Below, piece by piece: positions 1 to 7,321 of a stretch of 7,553 nt of DNA. A model generated the notes under the pieces. The model saw only the letters and a list, made by a program, of their open reading frames with translations, was not told the DNA's origin and searched no databases. Origin of the DNA: Porticoccaceae bacterium UBA4026 (GTDB lineage: Bacteria > Pseudomonadota > Gammaproteobacteria > Pseudomonadales > Porticoccaceae); the NCBI GenBank assembly GCA_002382445.1, contig DGAQ01000057.1:33390-40942 (forward strand). Direction: 5' to 3'. A program made the position numbers and the translations under genes. Each line of letters starts with the position of its first letter. Positions within the stretch are counted from its first letter, which is position 1.

Positions 1-993
1 ATAACGAGCCACTGTCGCCTTTAGGGCGTGTACGGTTTTAGCCAGCGCGTCTGCGGCGGTTTCGCCCTCTGCAACACTTTTTGACTCGCAAAGCCCACGA
101 TAAAGCAACGACTTGGTCTGCTCACAGGCCATAAAGGTGTCTACCATGCGGTGTTGCAATACTTGGAATGAGCTAATGGGCGTACCAAACTGCTGACGTG
201 TCTTGGTGTAGTCTACGGTCAGGCTGTTAAGTGTGGCCATAATACCAAGTGCTTCTGCGGACAAACCAATTAAGATTTGCGGCATGACTCTATCAACAAG
301 GTCCATGCCCTCACCTACTTTATTTAGCAGCTGGCTCTCGGTAACGCTGACATCGACAAAAGTAACAGTAGCAGCACTCTGCCCATCCATCATTTTGTAC
401 GCTTTAACCTCAACTCCGGGAGACTCAGCGTCAACCAAAAACAGGCTGATACCACTAGGGTCAAACTGCTCGCCGCTAGTGCGGGCACTGACAATAAACT
501 TGTTGGCGGTGCCGCCATTGGCTACCACAGTTTTTACGCCATTGAGCGTATAACCGCTGTCATTTGGCGTTGCAGTGGTTTTTACGTCGGTCATTTCAAA
601 ACGCGATTGAGGCTCCACATAGGCAAAAGATCCTAGGCAATTACCCTCAATAACACTTGGAATGACTTGTTCTTTAAGGTCTCTGTTCGTCGACGCCGAT
701 AACAGGCCACCAAACACCACTACGGTGGACGCATAGGGCTCAACGACTATGCCTTTACCTAGCTCTTCCATCACTACAGCTATATCAACAGCGTTGCCGC
801 CAAACCCGCCGTACTCTTCGGCAAATGGGACTGACAGCCAGCCAAGCTCGGCAAACATTGTCCAAAACTCACGACTGATACCTTCGTCTGAGGCAATAAT
901 GCCACGGCGAGTATCAAAGTCGTACTGTTCACGAACAAAGCGCGAAACACTGTCTTTGATCATCGTTTGTTCTTCGGAAAACTCAAAATTCAT
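1..993 (-). CDS. Acyl-CoA dehydrogenase, PimD-like small subunit (partial, C-terminus beyond left edge)
   Basis: This is a FAD-dependent acyl-CoA dehydrogenase-fold protein of which the first 331 residues are visible; family members run to about 380, so roughly 50 residues lie off the left edge. It starts at ATG 993 with an AGGAG 9 bases upstream (1003-1007). The fold is shown by the N-terminal helical start MNFEFSEEQ, PFAEEYGGFGG (residues 56-66), a beta-domain segment FAYVEPQSRF (123-132) and TRQQFGTPISSFQVLQH (265-281). The EPQ-R version of the usual TEPGAGSD loop resembles small subunits of pimeloyl-CoA dehydrogenase (PimD), from memory of that family. The position equal to the isovaleryl-CoA dehydrogenase catalytic Glu (near residue 242) is hydrophobic. 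The MCAD-type Glu position is out of view. The conserved R-Q-Q-F-G that contacts FAD across a subunit interface is present. It lies 45 bases downstream of a second dehydrogenase that lacks that motif, so I infer a non-catalytic partner subunit. The family is certain and the subunit role is likely. Confidence 0.93.
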   Translation of the reverse strand, partial: MNFEFSEEQTMIKDSVSRFVREQYDFDTRRGIIASDEGISREFWTMFAELGWLSVPFAEEYGGFGGNAVDIAVVMEELGKGIVVEPYASTVVVFGGLLSASTNRDLKEQVIPSVIEGNCLGSFAYVEPQSRFEMTDVKTTATPNDSGYTLNGVKTVVANGGTANKFIVSARTSGEQFDPSGISLFLVDAESPGVEVKAYKMMDGQSAATVTFVDVSVTESQLLNKVGEGMDLVDRVMPQILIGLSAEALGIMATLNSLTVDYTKTRQQFGTPISSFQVLQHRMVDTFMACEQTKSLLYRGLCESKSVAEGETAADALAKTVHALKATVARY

Positions 994-1038
994 CTATCTA
1001 AACTCCTGGAAACTTTCTAGAGGCCTTTAGTAGCCCCA

Positions 1039-2223
1039 TTATAGGCCGAGAACGGCTTTGGCAATAACATTGCGCTGTACTTCGTTAGAACCGCCATAAA
1101 TGGTGGCTGCGCGACCGTACATGTATTTGCTGCGAGCTTCTGCGGCGAAATCATGGCCTAGCTCGTCGCTGCTAAGTTCGCTGGACAATGCACCACCATA
1201 ATTGGCTGCCAATTGCAGTTGGAGCTCGTGAATCGCCTGGCTAATTTCAGTACCTTTAATTTTCAATAATGAAGACTCGGGCCCTGGCATGCCGCCGGCT
1301 GCCATGGAAGCAAATACACGTAGTTCCGTGTACTCTAGCGCCATAAGCTCCATTTCGATGTCTGACATGCGCATTTGGAAGACCGGGTCTTCTATCATCG
1401 GCTTGCCACCATTAACTTCAGCCGCAGCGCGTTGCTTAAGACCTTCAAGCATACGCTTAGAGTCAGCTACTTCGGCCATGCCAGTGCGTTCATGGGCTAA
1501 TAAGGCTTTGGCGTAGGTCCAACCTTTGTCTTGCTCACCAATAAGATTTTCCGTGGGCACAGCAACGTCTTCAAAGAGCACTTCGTTTAGGCTGTGCTTA
1601 CCATCGATAGTAACAATAGGCTTGACGGTGATACCGGGGCTGTTCATGTCAATCAATAAGAAGCTAATACCCTCTTGGCGACGAATCCCCTTAGAGGTGC
1701 GCACCAGACAAAAAATCCAATCGGCATACTGGGCAAAGGTGGTCCAAATTTTACGACCATTAACAATGTAGTTGTCGCCTGCATAATCAGCGCTAGTGCT
1801 TAGTGCGGCCAAGTCTGAGCCCGCACCCGGCTCTGAGTAGCCCTGACACCACCAGTCATCGCTGTTCAAAATGCTTGGTAAAAACCGTGCTTTTTGCTCT
1901 TCCGTACCAAAAGTATAGATGACGGGGGCAACCATTTTCAAACCAAAGGGTACTACATCGGGAATACCCGCTAGGCCGCGTTCGGTTTCATAAATAAACT
2001 TTTGTGTGGCTGTCCAGCCAGTACCGCCATACTCTTTGGGCCAGCCCGGTGCTATCCAACCCTTGGCGTGCAACTTTTTCTGCCAGCTAACAATGCCACT
2101 TTTGTAGTCAGTCCCCAGACTCCCACCCAGTTGTACAGAAACAGTTGCGTTATATTCTGTCGCAAAAAACTCTCGAACTTCATCACGAAATGCAATATCT
2201 TCTGCTGAAAACTTAATATCCAC
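1039..2223 (-). CDS. Acyl-CoA dehydrogenase, PimC-like large (catalytic) subunit
   Basis: A 394-residue, full-length flavin acyl-CoA dehydrogenase that should introduce an alpha-beta double bond into an acyl-CoA and pass electrons to ETF. Motifs are an N-terminal helical domain with GWPKEYGGTGW (60-70), the FAD/substrate loop YSEPGAGSD (129-137), NGRKIWTTFAQYADW (155-169) and the C-terminal YGGSNEVQRNVIAK (376-389). The MCAD-type catalytic Glu, expected just after Y376, is Gly. Instead E245 in LLAHERTG aligns without gaps from an upstream Gly with the base used by isovaleryl-CoA dehydrogenase (E254). The R-x-x-F-G segment expected near residues 270-280 is absent; the next gene has it. The start is GTG at 2221-2223, supported by AAGGAG 8 bases upstream. 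The overall pattern resembles pimeloyl-CoA dehydrogenase large subunits and the catalytic chains of mycobacterial and proteobacterial steroid side-chain dehydrogenases. The true substrate cannot be read from sequence; a bulky, branched or dicarboxylic acyl-CoA is inferred. Confidence 0.95.
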   Translation of the reverse strand: MDIKFSAEDIAFRDEVREFFATEYNATVSVQLGGSLGTDYKSGIVSWQKKLHAKGWIAPGWPKEYGGTGWTATQKFIYETERGLAGIPDVVPFGLKMVAPVIYTFGTEEQKARFLPSILNSDDWWCQGYSEPGAGSDLAALSTSADYAGDNYIVNGRKIWTTFAQYADWIFCLVRTSKGIRRQEGISFLLIDMNSPGITVKPIVTIDGKHSLNEVLFEDVAVPTENLIGEQDKGWTYAKALLAHERTGMAEVADSKRMLEGLKQRAAAEVNGGKPMIEDPVFQMRMSDIEMELMALEYTELRVFASMAAGGMPGPESSLLKIKGTEISQAIHELQLQLAANYGGALSSELSSDELGHDFAAEARSKYMYGRAATIYGGSNEVQRNVIAKAVLGL

Positions 2224-2231
2224 TGGCTTAA

Positions 2232-2237
2232 CTCCTT
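2232..2237 (-). promoter_or_regulatory. Ribosome binding site deciding a GTG start
   Basis: AAGGAG on the minus strand, 8 bases before the GTG at 2221-2223. No ATG fits the N-terminal family alignment here, so this strong Shine-Dalgarno sequence is what supports the GTG initiation of the large dehydrogenase subunit. Confidence 0.85.
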
Positions 2238-2240
2238 TGA

Positions 2241-2258
2241 TATAAATGCTGGTTTATA
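2241..2258. repeat. Inverted repeat TATAAA-N6-TTTATA at the predicted transcription start
   Basis: Perfect 6-base arms (2241-2246 and 2253-2258) separated by six bases. It touches the downstream edge of the predicted -10 and covers the predicted start site, where a repressor operator could sit. The arms are short and AT-rich, so chance is a serious alternative. Confidence 0.3.
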
Positions 2259-2286
2259 CTTTAAGTTATGGCATACGTTGGGTCAA
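2258..2286 (-). promoter_or_regulatory. Predicted sigma70-type promoter for the dehydrogenase pair
   Basis: On the minus strand TTGACC (-35, 5 of 6 consensus bases, 2281-2286) is followed after exactly 17 bases by TAAAGT (-10, 4 of 6, 2258-2263). Transcription would begin around 2250, leaving a leader of about 25 bases that contains the AAGGAG ribosome binding site. Its position in the only long gap of the cluster, directly before the two dehydrogenase genes, supports a separate or internal promoter. This is a consensus match only. Confidence 0.55.
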
Positions 2287-2308
2287 TAGTTTACCAGCCT
2301 CTTAAAAG

Positions 2309-2318
2309 CGGCCGGCCG
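2309..2318. repeat. GC-rich 10-base perfect palindrome upstream of the -35
   Basis: CGGCCGGCCG is self-complementary and lies 22 bases upstream of the predicted -35 element, in an otherwise AT-leaning gap. It could be part of a regulator site or may be chance; nothing links it to a known operator. Confidence 0.25.
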
Positions 2319-2375
2319 GTCATGTTTACAATCAAGAATGCCGCCCACCTTATCATTAGAGGATAGCCCTCTCTG

Positions 2376-2394
2376 CATCTACAGCGGATAGATG
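2376..2394. repeat. Inverted repeat CATCTA-N7-TAGATG
   Basis: Perfect 6-base arms (2376-2381, 2389-2394) around a 7-base spacer, 19 bases in total, which is operator-sized. It lies about 90 bases upstream of the predicted -35 in the gap between the reductase and dehydrogenase genes. No known regulator motif is recognised. Confidence 0.3.
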
Positions 2395-2441
2395 ACTACT
2401 CTCGGGGCACAGAGGTTCTTCAGGGCATCTATTTTAAGGAC

Positions 2442-2459
2442 GATCTCATCACTGATATC
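2442..2459. repeat. Imperfect 18-base palindrome GATCTCA-N4-TGATATC
   Basis: Seven-base arms with one mismatch (2442-2448 and 2453-2459) and a 4-base spacer. The size suits a dimeric TetR- or GntR-type regulator, but the sequence matches no operator I recognise. Confidence 0.25.
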
Positions 2460-2539
2460 TTATCGCATACAGTCTCTGATGGGTGTCCCTAACCAGACAA
2501 CAACTAGGCTATCTAGCAACTTTACCGTTGCCAAATACT

Positions 2540-4573
2540 TTAAACTGCCGCCGCCAGACGACTCGCCTGATTAATGGCCGCTTTTGCATCTAACTCAGCA
2601 GCTTCGAAGGCTCCACCAATCAAACTGGTATCGATACCCCTCGCCTGCAGTTGATCATAGAGGTCTCTAGATGAAAGCTGGCCGGCACAAACAATGACGG
2701 TATCAACATCAAGAATTTGAGGTAAACCGTCAACAGTAATATGTAGACCTTGATCATCTATCTTTTGGTACTCGAGGCCATTGAGCATTTTTACTCCACG
2801 CTGAGCTAAAGAGATGCGATGAGTCCAGCCGGTTGTTTTTCCCAGCCCCCTGCCCACTGGCGTTGACTTGCGCTGCAGCAAATAAACCTGTCGATCAGCT
2901 TTATTGATCTGGGGTGTGACACCGGTGACGCCGCCTCGAGGGTGATTTTCAAAATCGATACCCCACTCTTTAGCAAAAACATCACGATCAATTGCACCTG
3001 ACACTCCACTGTGCATAATAAGTTCAGATACATCGAAACCAATCCCTCCAGCACCCATTACGGCAACCCTCTTGCCCACTTCACAAGTACCTTTGATAAC
3101 GTCAACATAACTAACCACACTGGCGTGATCTATTCCCTCTAAATCTGGAACCCTTGGGGTAATTCCTGTGGCGATAACTACATGGTCATAGCCGCCATGA
3201 TGCAGTTGGTCAGCTGTGACTCTTGTGTTTAGCTGAACATTTACTTTATTGAGCTCTAACATGCGGCGGTAGTAGCGTAAGGTTTCATAAAACTCTTCTT
3301 TTCCCGGTACCTTTTTTGCCAAATTAAACTGCCCACCAATCTCGCTTGCTGCATCAAAGAGGGTCACATGATGGCCGCGCCCTGAGGCCACTGTGGCATA
3401 GGATAATCCGGCTGGTCCGGCGCCCACGACAGCAATGGTTTTCGGCGTCGTGGCCGGCAGGTAATTCAATAGGGTTTCGTGAGCTGCGCGCGGATTAACC
3501 AAACAGCTTACCGAGCGCCCTGAAAAAGTATGATCTAAACACGCTTGATTACAGGCAATACAGGTGTTGATTTCATCTTCTCGGCCCTCATAAGCTTTTT
3601 TCACCAAGTCTGGGTCGGCCAAAAGGGGCCGTGCCATAGAGACAATATCGGCATGACCATCGACCAGCACTTGCTCGGCAACATCAGGCATGTTGATACG
3701 GTTGCTGGTAATGGTTGGAATGCCTAATTCTTTTCTCAAACGCCCCGTAACCTCTGTAAAAGCAGCTCTTGGCACCATGGTTGCGATGGTTGGTACGGTA
3801 GATTCGTGCCAGGTAAAGTGGGTGCTGATTATCGTGGCGCCAGCAGTTTCCATTTCTTTTCCAAGCTGAACCACCTCGTCCCACGACATACCCCCCTGAA
3901 GCATGTCCATGGCTGCAATACGAAATATCAAAATGAAATTCTCGCCGACTTCGGCACGACAACGGCGCATGATTTCGAGAGGAAAGCGCATCCTATTTTC
4001 GTAACTACCACCCCACTGGTCGTCACGCTGATTGGTTTTCTCCACTAAAAACGTACTTAGTAGATAACCCGCAGAGCCAATTATTTCAACACCATCATAG
4101 CCGGCCAACTGGGCCATTTTGGCGCATTGCACATGATCGTTAATTTGTTTCTGGATCCCCTCCTCATCAAGCTCGATAGGTACTTGCCTAGAGATACGAG
4201 ATGCGACTGCTGAGGGAGCAACGCAGCTTGCGGTTCCCGCTAAAGGCCCGGCATGGAGAATCTGCATGCAAATTTTAATCTCGCTATCTACGTTGTGAAC
4301 TGCCTCTGTGACTAATCGGTGTTCTTCAGCCTCTTCGGGCGTGGATAATTTAGCGCCAAAGCCACCTTCTAGATTGGGTGATATTCCCCCGGTGATGATC
4401 ATGCCAACACCGCCCCTAGCCCGTTCGGCAAAGTATTCTGCTAACCGCGTAAAGCCATTTTCTGCCTCTTCCAATCCTGTGTGCATTGAGCCCATTAATG
4501 CACGATTTTTAAGCCGGGTGAAACCCAAATCTAAGGGCGCAAAGAGATTAGGGTATTTAGGATGGATGCTCAT
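2540..4573 (-). CDS. fadH: NADPH-dependent 2,4-dienoyl-CoA reductase (FadH family)
   Basis: A 677-residue protein close in length to E. coli FadH (672) and similar throughout. FadH reduces 2,4-dienoyl-CoA to an enoyl-CoA with NADPH, passing electrons through FAD, a 4Fe-4S cluster and FMN in the cytoplasm. Visible parts: an old-yellow-enzyme TIM barrel (about 1-330) beginning NLFAPLDLGFTRLKNR; proton-donor Tyr170 in GSAGYL and His256 in TWHES, matching E. coli Y166 and H252; iron-sulfur cysteines C338, C341, C345 and C357; a FAD Rossmann motif GAGPAG (384-389); an NADPH motif GAGGIG (507-512); and the GRGLGKTTGW segment (574-583). One oddity is HAGP at 107-110 where E. coli has HTGR, followed by a divergent loop. 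The start is ATG 4573 with a modest AAGAG 6 bases upstream. It begins 12 bases after the GST stop codon, so the two are probably cotranscribed. Substrates may be branched or cyclic dienoyl-CoAs rather than ordinary unsaturated fatty acids (inference). Confidence 0.95.
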   Translation of the reverse strand: MSIHPKYPNLFAPLDLGFTRLKNRALMGSMHTGLEEAENGFTRLAEYFAERARGGVGMIITGGISPNLEGGFGAKLSTPEEAEEHRLVTEAVHNVDSEIKICMQILHAGPLAGTASCVAPSAVASRISRQVPIELDEEGIQKQINDHVQCAKMAQLAGYDGVEIIGSAGYLLSTFLVEKTNQRDDQWGGSYENRMRFPLEIMRRCRAEVGENFILIFRIAAMDMLQGGMSWDEVVQLGKEMETAGATIISTHFTWHESTVPTIATMVPRAAFTEVTGRLRKELGIPTITSNRINMPDVAEQVLVDGHADIVSMARPLLADPDLVKKAYEGREDEINTCIACNQACLDHTFSGRSVSCLVNPRAAHETLLNYLPATTPKTIAVVGAGPAGLSYATVASGRGHHVTLFDAASEIGGQFNLAKKVPGKEEFYETLRYYRRMLELNKVNVQLNTRVTADQLHHGGYDHVVIATGITPRVPDLEGIDHASVVSYVDVIKGTCEVGKRVAVMGAGGIGFDVSELIMHSGVSGAIDRDVFAKEWGIDFENHPRGGVTGVTPQINKADRQVYLLQRKSTPVGRGLGKTTGWTHRISLAQRGVKMLNGLEYQKIDDQGLHITVDGLPQILDVDTVIVCAGQLSSRDLYDQLQARGIDTSLIGGAFEAAELDAKAAINQASRLAAAV

Positions 4574-4585
4574 GCTTAACTCTTT

Positions 4586-5239
4586 TTATTGGCCAATAGA
4601 TGAGGCTGAATCATACTGGATCGCACGCTGAAAACCAGGTCGCGCCTTAAGTCGCTGGTAGTAAGCCAGCGTATTAGGTTTAAAACCACCCTCTAAGTTT
4701 AAAGACTCAGCCAGGTAGAGAGCAAAACCCACAGCGATATCAGCAATAGTGAAGCGATCTGCGCAGAGAAATTCCCTATCTGCAGTTGCCATCTCTAGAG
4801 ATCTCAAGCGAGAATAAAACCATTTACGGTAGTCTTCCGCCACTTTGGGTAATCGAGTTGCCTCTGGTTCAAGCAGGGTGTAACGCAGCACCAAGGTCTG
4901 AGGAAAGGTCAAAGTTGCGTCACTGCGGTGCAACCAGTTTAAATAGATGCCGTAATCCTGTTCGTGGGGCAATACAGCCAAATCAGTGGGACCGTATTTG
5001 TCGACAAGGTATTGACTAATACCGACTGACTCGGTCATTTCAACCACCGCATCGGGCCCTGCCGAATCATCAGTGAAAAACGGAACAGTACCGATAGGGT
5101 TAATCTCGGTGTAGCCTGGATGCAAAAAACGCGGCGGAAACTGCATTACTTCTATGTCGTAGCCCAAACCCATTTCTTCAAGGGTCCACAGTGGGCGAAT
5201 TGAGCGGGCCATAGGGCAATGCCAAAGTTTGAGACTCAT
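4586..5239 (-). CDS. Glutathione S-transferase-like protein
   Basis: A 217-residue cytosolic GST-fold protein. The N-terminal thioredoxin-like domain starts LKLWHCPMARSIRPLW; candidate glutathione-activating residues are C8 and S13, and I cannot tell which is used. NPIGTVP (47-53) carries the conserved cis-proline, and TES (69-71) should bind the gamma-glutamyl group. The helical C-terminal domain contains FTIAD (163-167), the folding N-capping box typical of GSTs. I chose ATG 5239 because the family usually begins two to four residues before the first strand and a GGA lies 7 bases upstream. A GTG at 5249-5251 would add four residues but has no ribosome binding site. It lies 20 bases after the carboxylase and 12 before the reductase. 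Its role in this operon is unknown: conjugation or isomerisation of a reactive intermediate, or peroxide defence, are possible. Confidence 0.9.
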   Translation of the reverse strand: MSLKLWHCPMARSIRPLWTLEEMGLGYDIEVMQFPPRFLHPGYTEINPIGTVPFFTDDSAGPDAVVEMTESVGISQYLVDKYGPTDLAVLPHEQDYGIYLNWLHRSDATLTFPQTLVLRYTLLEPEATRLPKVAEDYRKWFYSRLRSLEMATADREFLCADRFTIADIAVGFALYLAESLNLEGGFKPNTLAYYQRLKARPGFQRAIQYDSASSIGQ

Positions 5240-5259
5240 AATTAAATCCACAATATTGT

Positions 5260-7269
5260 TTAGGCTTCTTCGGGCCCATTTATTTCGAAAAGGACATCGT
5301 CAGATGCCACCTGTTTGCCGGCTATCGCGGTGACCTCATCAAGGATCCCGTCTATCTCAGCTTGAACTTCATAATGCATTTTCATCGCCTCGAGGATCGC
5401 TAAAGTCTGTCCTTTTAGTACTTGATCTCCTTTTTTGACCAATACCTCTAATAGCAAGCCATGCATAGGAGCAACAACTCGCCCCACACCGACAGCCTCA
5501 TTAATAGCACCGTCTAAAATAATCATATCTTTGAAAAATGCACCGCGCCCTTCAATGGAACAGTATATCCGGCCATGCCCAGGAGACATGAACAGGGCAA
5601 TTAAACTGAGCCCATCGACCACTATCGAGGCCAAATTATCTTCAATACTGAGCAATTGAACCACTGCACTTTGCTGTGCACCGGCATCTGTAACCTGATA
5701 GGTATCGACACTATTTGCAACAGGCGAGATAGACAGGTCATGGATTAATTCGCCAAACAGGTACTGCTTGCGGGACACCATGGCGCTGGCGCTGCTCCAG
5801 TTCCTAAGATTAGTGCTAACCAGAAGACTATGATTATGATGGCGGCCATACTCCAAAGCTAACTCGATCACCGCAGCGACGGCACTGTCAGCAAAGCACG
5901 GCAGTCGTGTGGCCAGATCTGCGTCGCTGAACTCTTCGCCAATAAACGCTGTGGTAGCAGATCCATCAATAAAGCTCTGCTTCTCAAGACAGTCGATAAG
6001 AAAATCTTTATTATTGGGCGTCCCAAATAAAACTGTTTCCTTAAGAGCGCTGATCAACTTCAAACGTGCCATTTCGCGAGTTGCTCCATAGCCAATCACC
6101 TTTGCAACCATAGGATCATAGAATGGCGAAATTACCTGTCCTGTGCATATTCCGCTATCAATACGAATACCCACGCCAGACGCAGGTCTCCACAGATCCA
6201 CTGGACCTGATGCTGGCAAAAAATCTTGGCCAGGATCTTCCGTATAAAGACGAACCTCGATGGCATGCCCCTGCAAGGTAATGTCGTCTTGGGTAAGGCC
6301 CAAAGGCTGACCCTGAGCGACACTTAGTTGCAGTGCCACTAGATCCAAGCCAGTAATTAACTCTGTCACGGGATGTTCAACCTGTAGTCGCGTGTTCATC
6401 TCCAAAAAGTAGAAAAAGCCACTATCATCAAGCAAGAATTCAACGGTCCCAGCCCCACGGTAGCCGACACTTTTGGCCGCTTCAATGGCCGATTGGCCCA
6501 TTCTTTCACGTAATTCTGGCGTCATGATCGGGCAAGGCGCCTCTTCAACCACTTTTTGGTGGCGACGCTGAACTGAGCAGTCTCGCTCGCCCAGATGAAT
6601 TGTATTGCCAAGCATGTCAGCGAAAACCTGTATTTCAACGTGACGCGGCTTGATAATTGCCTTCTCAAGGATTAACTCTCCCGAACCAAAGGCACCCACC
6701 GCTTCAGCTCTCGCCTGCTTAATGGCGTTAGCTAAATCCGCTTGATCATGCACTAAACGCATGCCACGACCACCACCTCCGGCAGCTGCTTTTACCATCA
6801 GTGGTAATTCGATTTTCAAGCCTTCCGCCAACAGCGTCTCATCAGACTGATCATAACCCTCATAACCCGGCACACAGGGAACCCCCGCTTGAATCATCCG
6901 ACGTTTAGACTCAGCCTTGTTGCCCATGATCTCTATCGCTTCGCGTGTCGGCCCAATAAATACAAGTCCGGCATCCTCAACAGCCTCGGCAAATGCGGCG
7001 TTTTCACTTAAAAAACCATAACCCGGATGAATAGACTGTGCTCCACTAGTTTTTGCCGCCGCAAGAATCAATTCAGGTACCAAATAGGATTCACCGACGG
7101 GTCCCGGACCAATACGCACCGCATCATCTGCTAGTCGGACATGGGGCGCATCCGCATCCGCATCTGAGTACACCGCCACCGTGCGATAGCCTAAATCTTT
7201 CGCTGTGCGGATGACACGACAAGCAATCTCACCGCGGTTAGCAATTAATACACTATTAAAGTACTTCAT
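5260..7269 (-). CDS. Biotin-dependent acyl-CoA carboxylase alpha subunit (methylcrotonyl-/geranyl-CoA carboxylase class)
   Basis: A 669-residue protein, the usual length for LiuD/AtuF-type subunits. It carboxylates its own biotin using ATP and bicarbonate; a separate beta subunit, not in this window, then moves the carboxyl group to the acyl-CoA. The biotin carboxylase domain (1 to about 445) has LIANRGEIACR (8-18), the ATP-grasp glycine loop AGGGGRGM (163-170), ERDCSVQRRHQK (228-239) and EMNTRLQVEHPVTE (290-303), plus R340. A divergent middle region (about 446-595) corresponds to the subunit-bridging domain. The biotinyl domain starts at APMHG (600-604) and has EAMKM (627-631) with biotinyl-Lys630. 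The residues after EAMKM are HY, not the common EH. Start ATG 7269 has AGGA 10 bases upstream. Following an enoyl-CoA hydratase matches the liuC-liuD and atuE-atuF order. Methylcrotonyl- and geranyl-CoA carboxylase cannot be separated from this subunit alone. Confidence 0.94.
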   Translation of the reverse strand: MKYFNSVLIANRGEIACRVIRTAKDLGYRTVAVYSDADADAPHVRLADDAVRIGPGPVGESYLVPELILAAAKTSGAQSIHPGYGFLSENAAFAEAVEDAGLVFIGPTREAIEIMGNKAESKRRMIQAGVPCVPGYEGYDQSDETLLAEGLKIELPLMVKAAAGGGGRGMRLVHDQADLANAIKQARAEAVGAFGSGELILEKAIIKPRHVEIQVFADMLGNTIHLGERDCSVQRRHQKVVEEAPCPIMTPELRERMGQSAIEAAKSVGYRGAGTVEFLLDDSGFFYFLEMNTRLQVEHPVTELITGLDLVALQLSVAQGQPLGLTQDDITLQGHAIEVRLYTEDPGQDFLPASGPVDLWRPASGVGIRIDSGICTGQVISPFYDPMVAKVIGYGATREMARLKLISALKETVLFGTPNNKDFLIDCLEKQSFIDGSATTAFIGEEFSDADLATRLPCFADSAVAAVIELALEYGRHHNHSLLVSTNLRNWSSASAMVSRKQYLFGELIHDLSISPVANSVDTYQVTDAGAQQSAVVQLLSIEDNLASIVVDGLSLIALFMSPGHGRIYCSIEGRGAFFKDMIILDGAINEAVGVGRVVAPMHGLLLEVLVKKGDQVLKGQTLAILEAMKMHYEVQAEIDGILDEVTAIAGKQVASDDVLFEINGPEEA

Positions 7270-7279
7270 TAGTCATTCA

Positions 7280-7283
7280 TCCT
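7280..7283 (-). promoter_or_regulatory. Ribosome binding site for the carboxylase gene
   Basis: AGGA on the minus strand, 10 bases before ATG 7267-7269. Another ATG overlaps this site (7278-7280), but it would give only a three-codon frame ending at the true start, so ATG 7269 is preferred. It also matches the family N-terminus. Confidence 0.6.
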
Positions 7284-7321
7284 AACTATCTGTTTTAGTT
7301 TTTTACTGTAAAATTTTGTTT

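Larger units (their letters stand above)
2224..2539. other. 316-base non-coding gap between the reductase and dehydrogenase genes
   Basis: This is the only long gap in the window. It holds the predicted promoter, the ribosome binding site of the dehydrogenase gene and the short inverted repeats listed separately. I see no convincing gene on either strand. No GC-rich hairpin with a T-run follows the reductase stop codon, so transcription from upstream may continue through it. Confidence 0.7.

Noticed and set aside
233..1030. Plus-strand open frames opposite the left dehydrogenase gene
   Set aside because: The minus strand reads as one continuous acyl-CoA dehydrogenase with family motifs; the plus-strand frames are low-complexity Ser/Thr/Pro-rich shadows.
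2358..2372. Hairpin AGAGG-N5-CCTCT in the gap
   Set aside because: Five-pair stem without a T-run; too weak to call a terminator or structured RNA.
2516..2531. Small hairpin GCAAC-N6-GTTGC just after the reductase stop codon, considered as a terminator
   Set aside because: The stem is only five pairs and no T-run follows it in the direction of transcription.
2392..2574. 60-residue plus-strand open frame in the long gap
   Set aside because: It runs into the 3' end of the reductase gene on the opposite strand, has no clear ribosome binding site and no recognisable protein pattern.
2806..4048. Several 60-92 residue open frames on both strands inside the reductase gene
   Set aside because: They overlap a full-length FadH homologue whose motifs are intact; none has family features.
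7269..7280. Three-codon frame ATG-AAT-GAC-TAA ending at the carboxylase start, considered as a leader or coupling peptide
   Set aside because: Its ATG overlaps the only ribosome binding site, so it is unlikely to be translated.
7285..7312. Possible promoter TTTACA-16-GATAGT before the carboxylase gene
   Set aside because: Its transcription start would fall at or beyond the ribosome binding site, and the short spacing to the hydratase gene makes cotranscription simpler. The TTTTAC-T-GTAAAA palindrome here is short and AT-rich.
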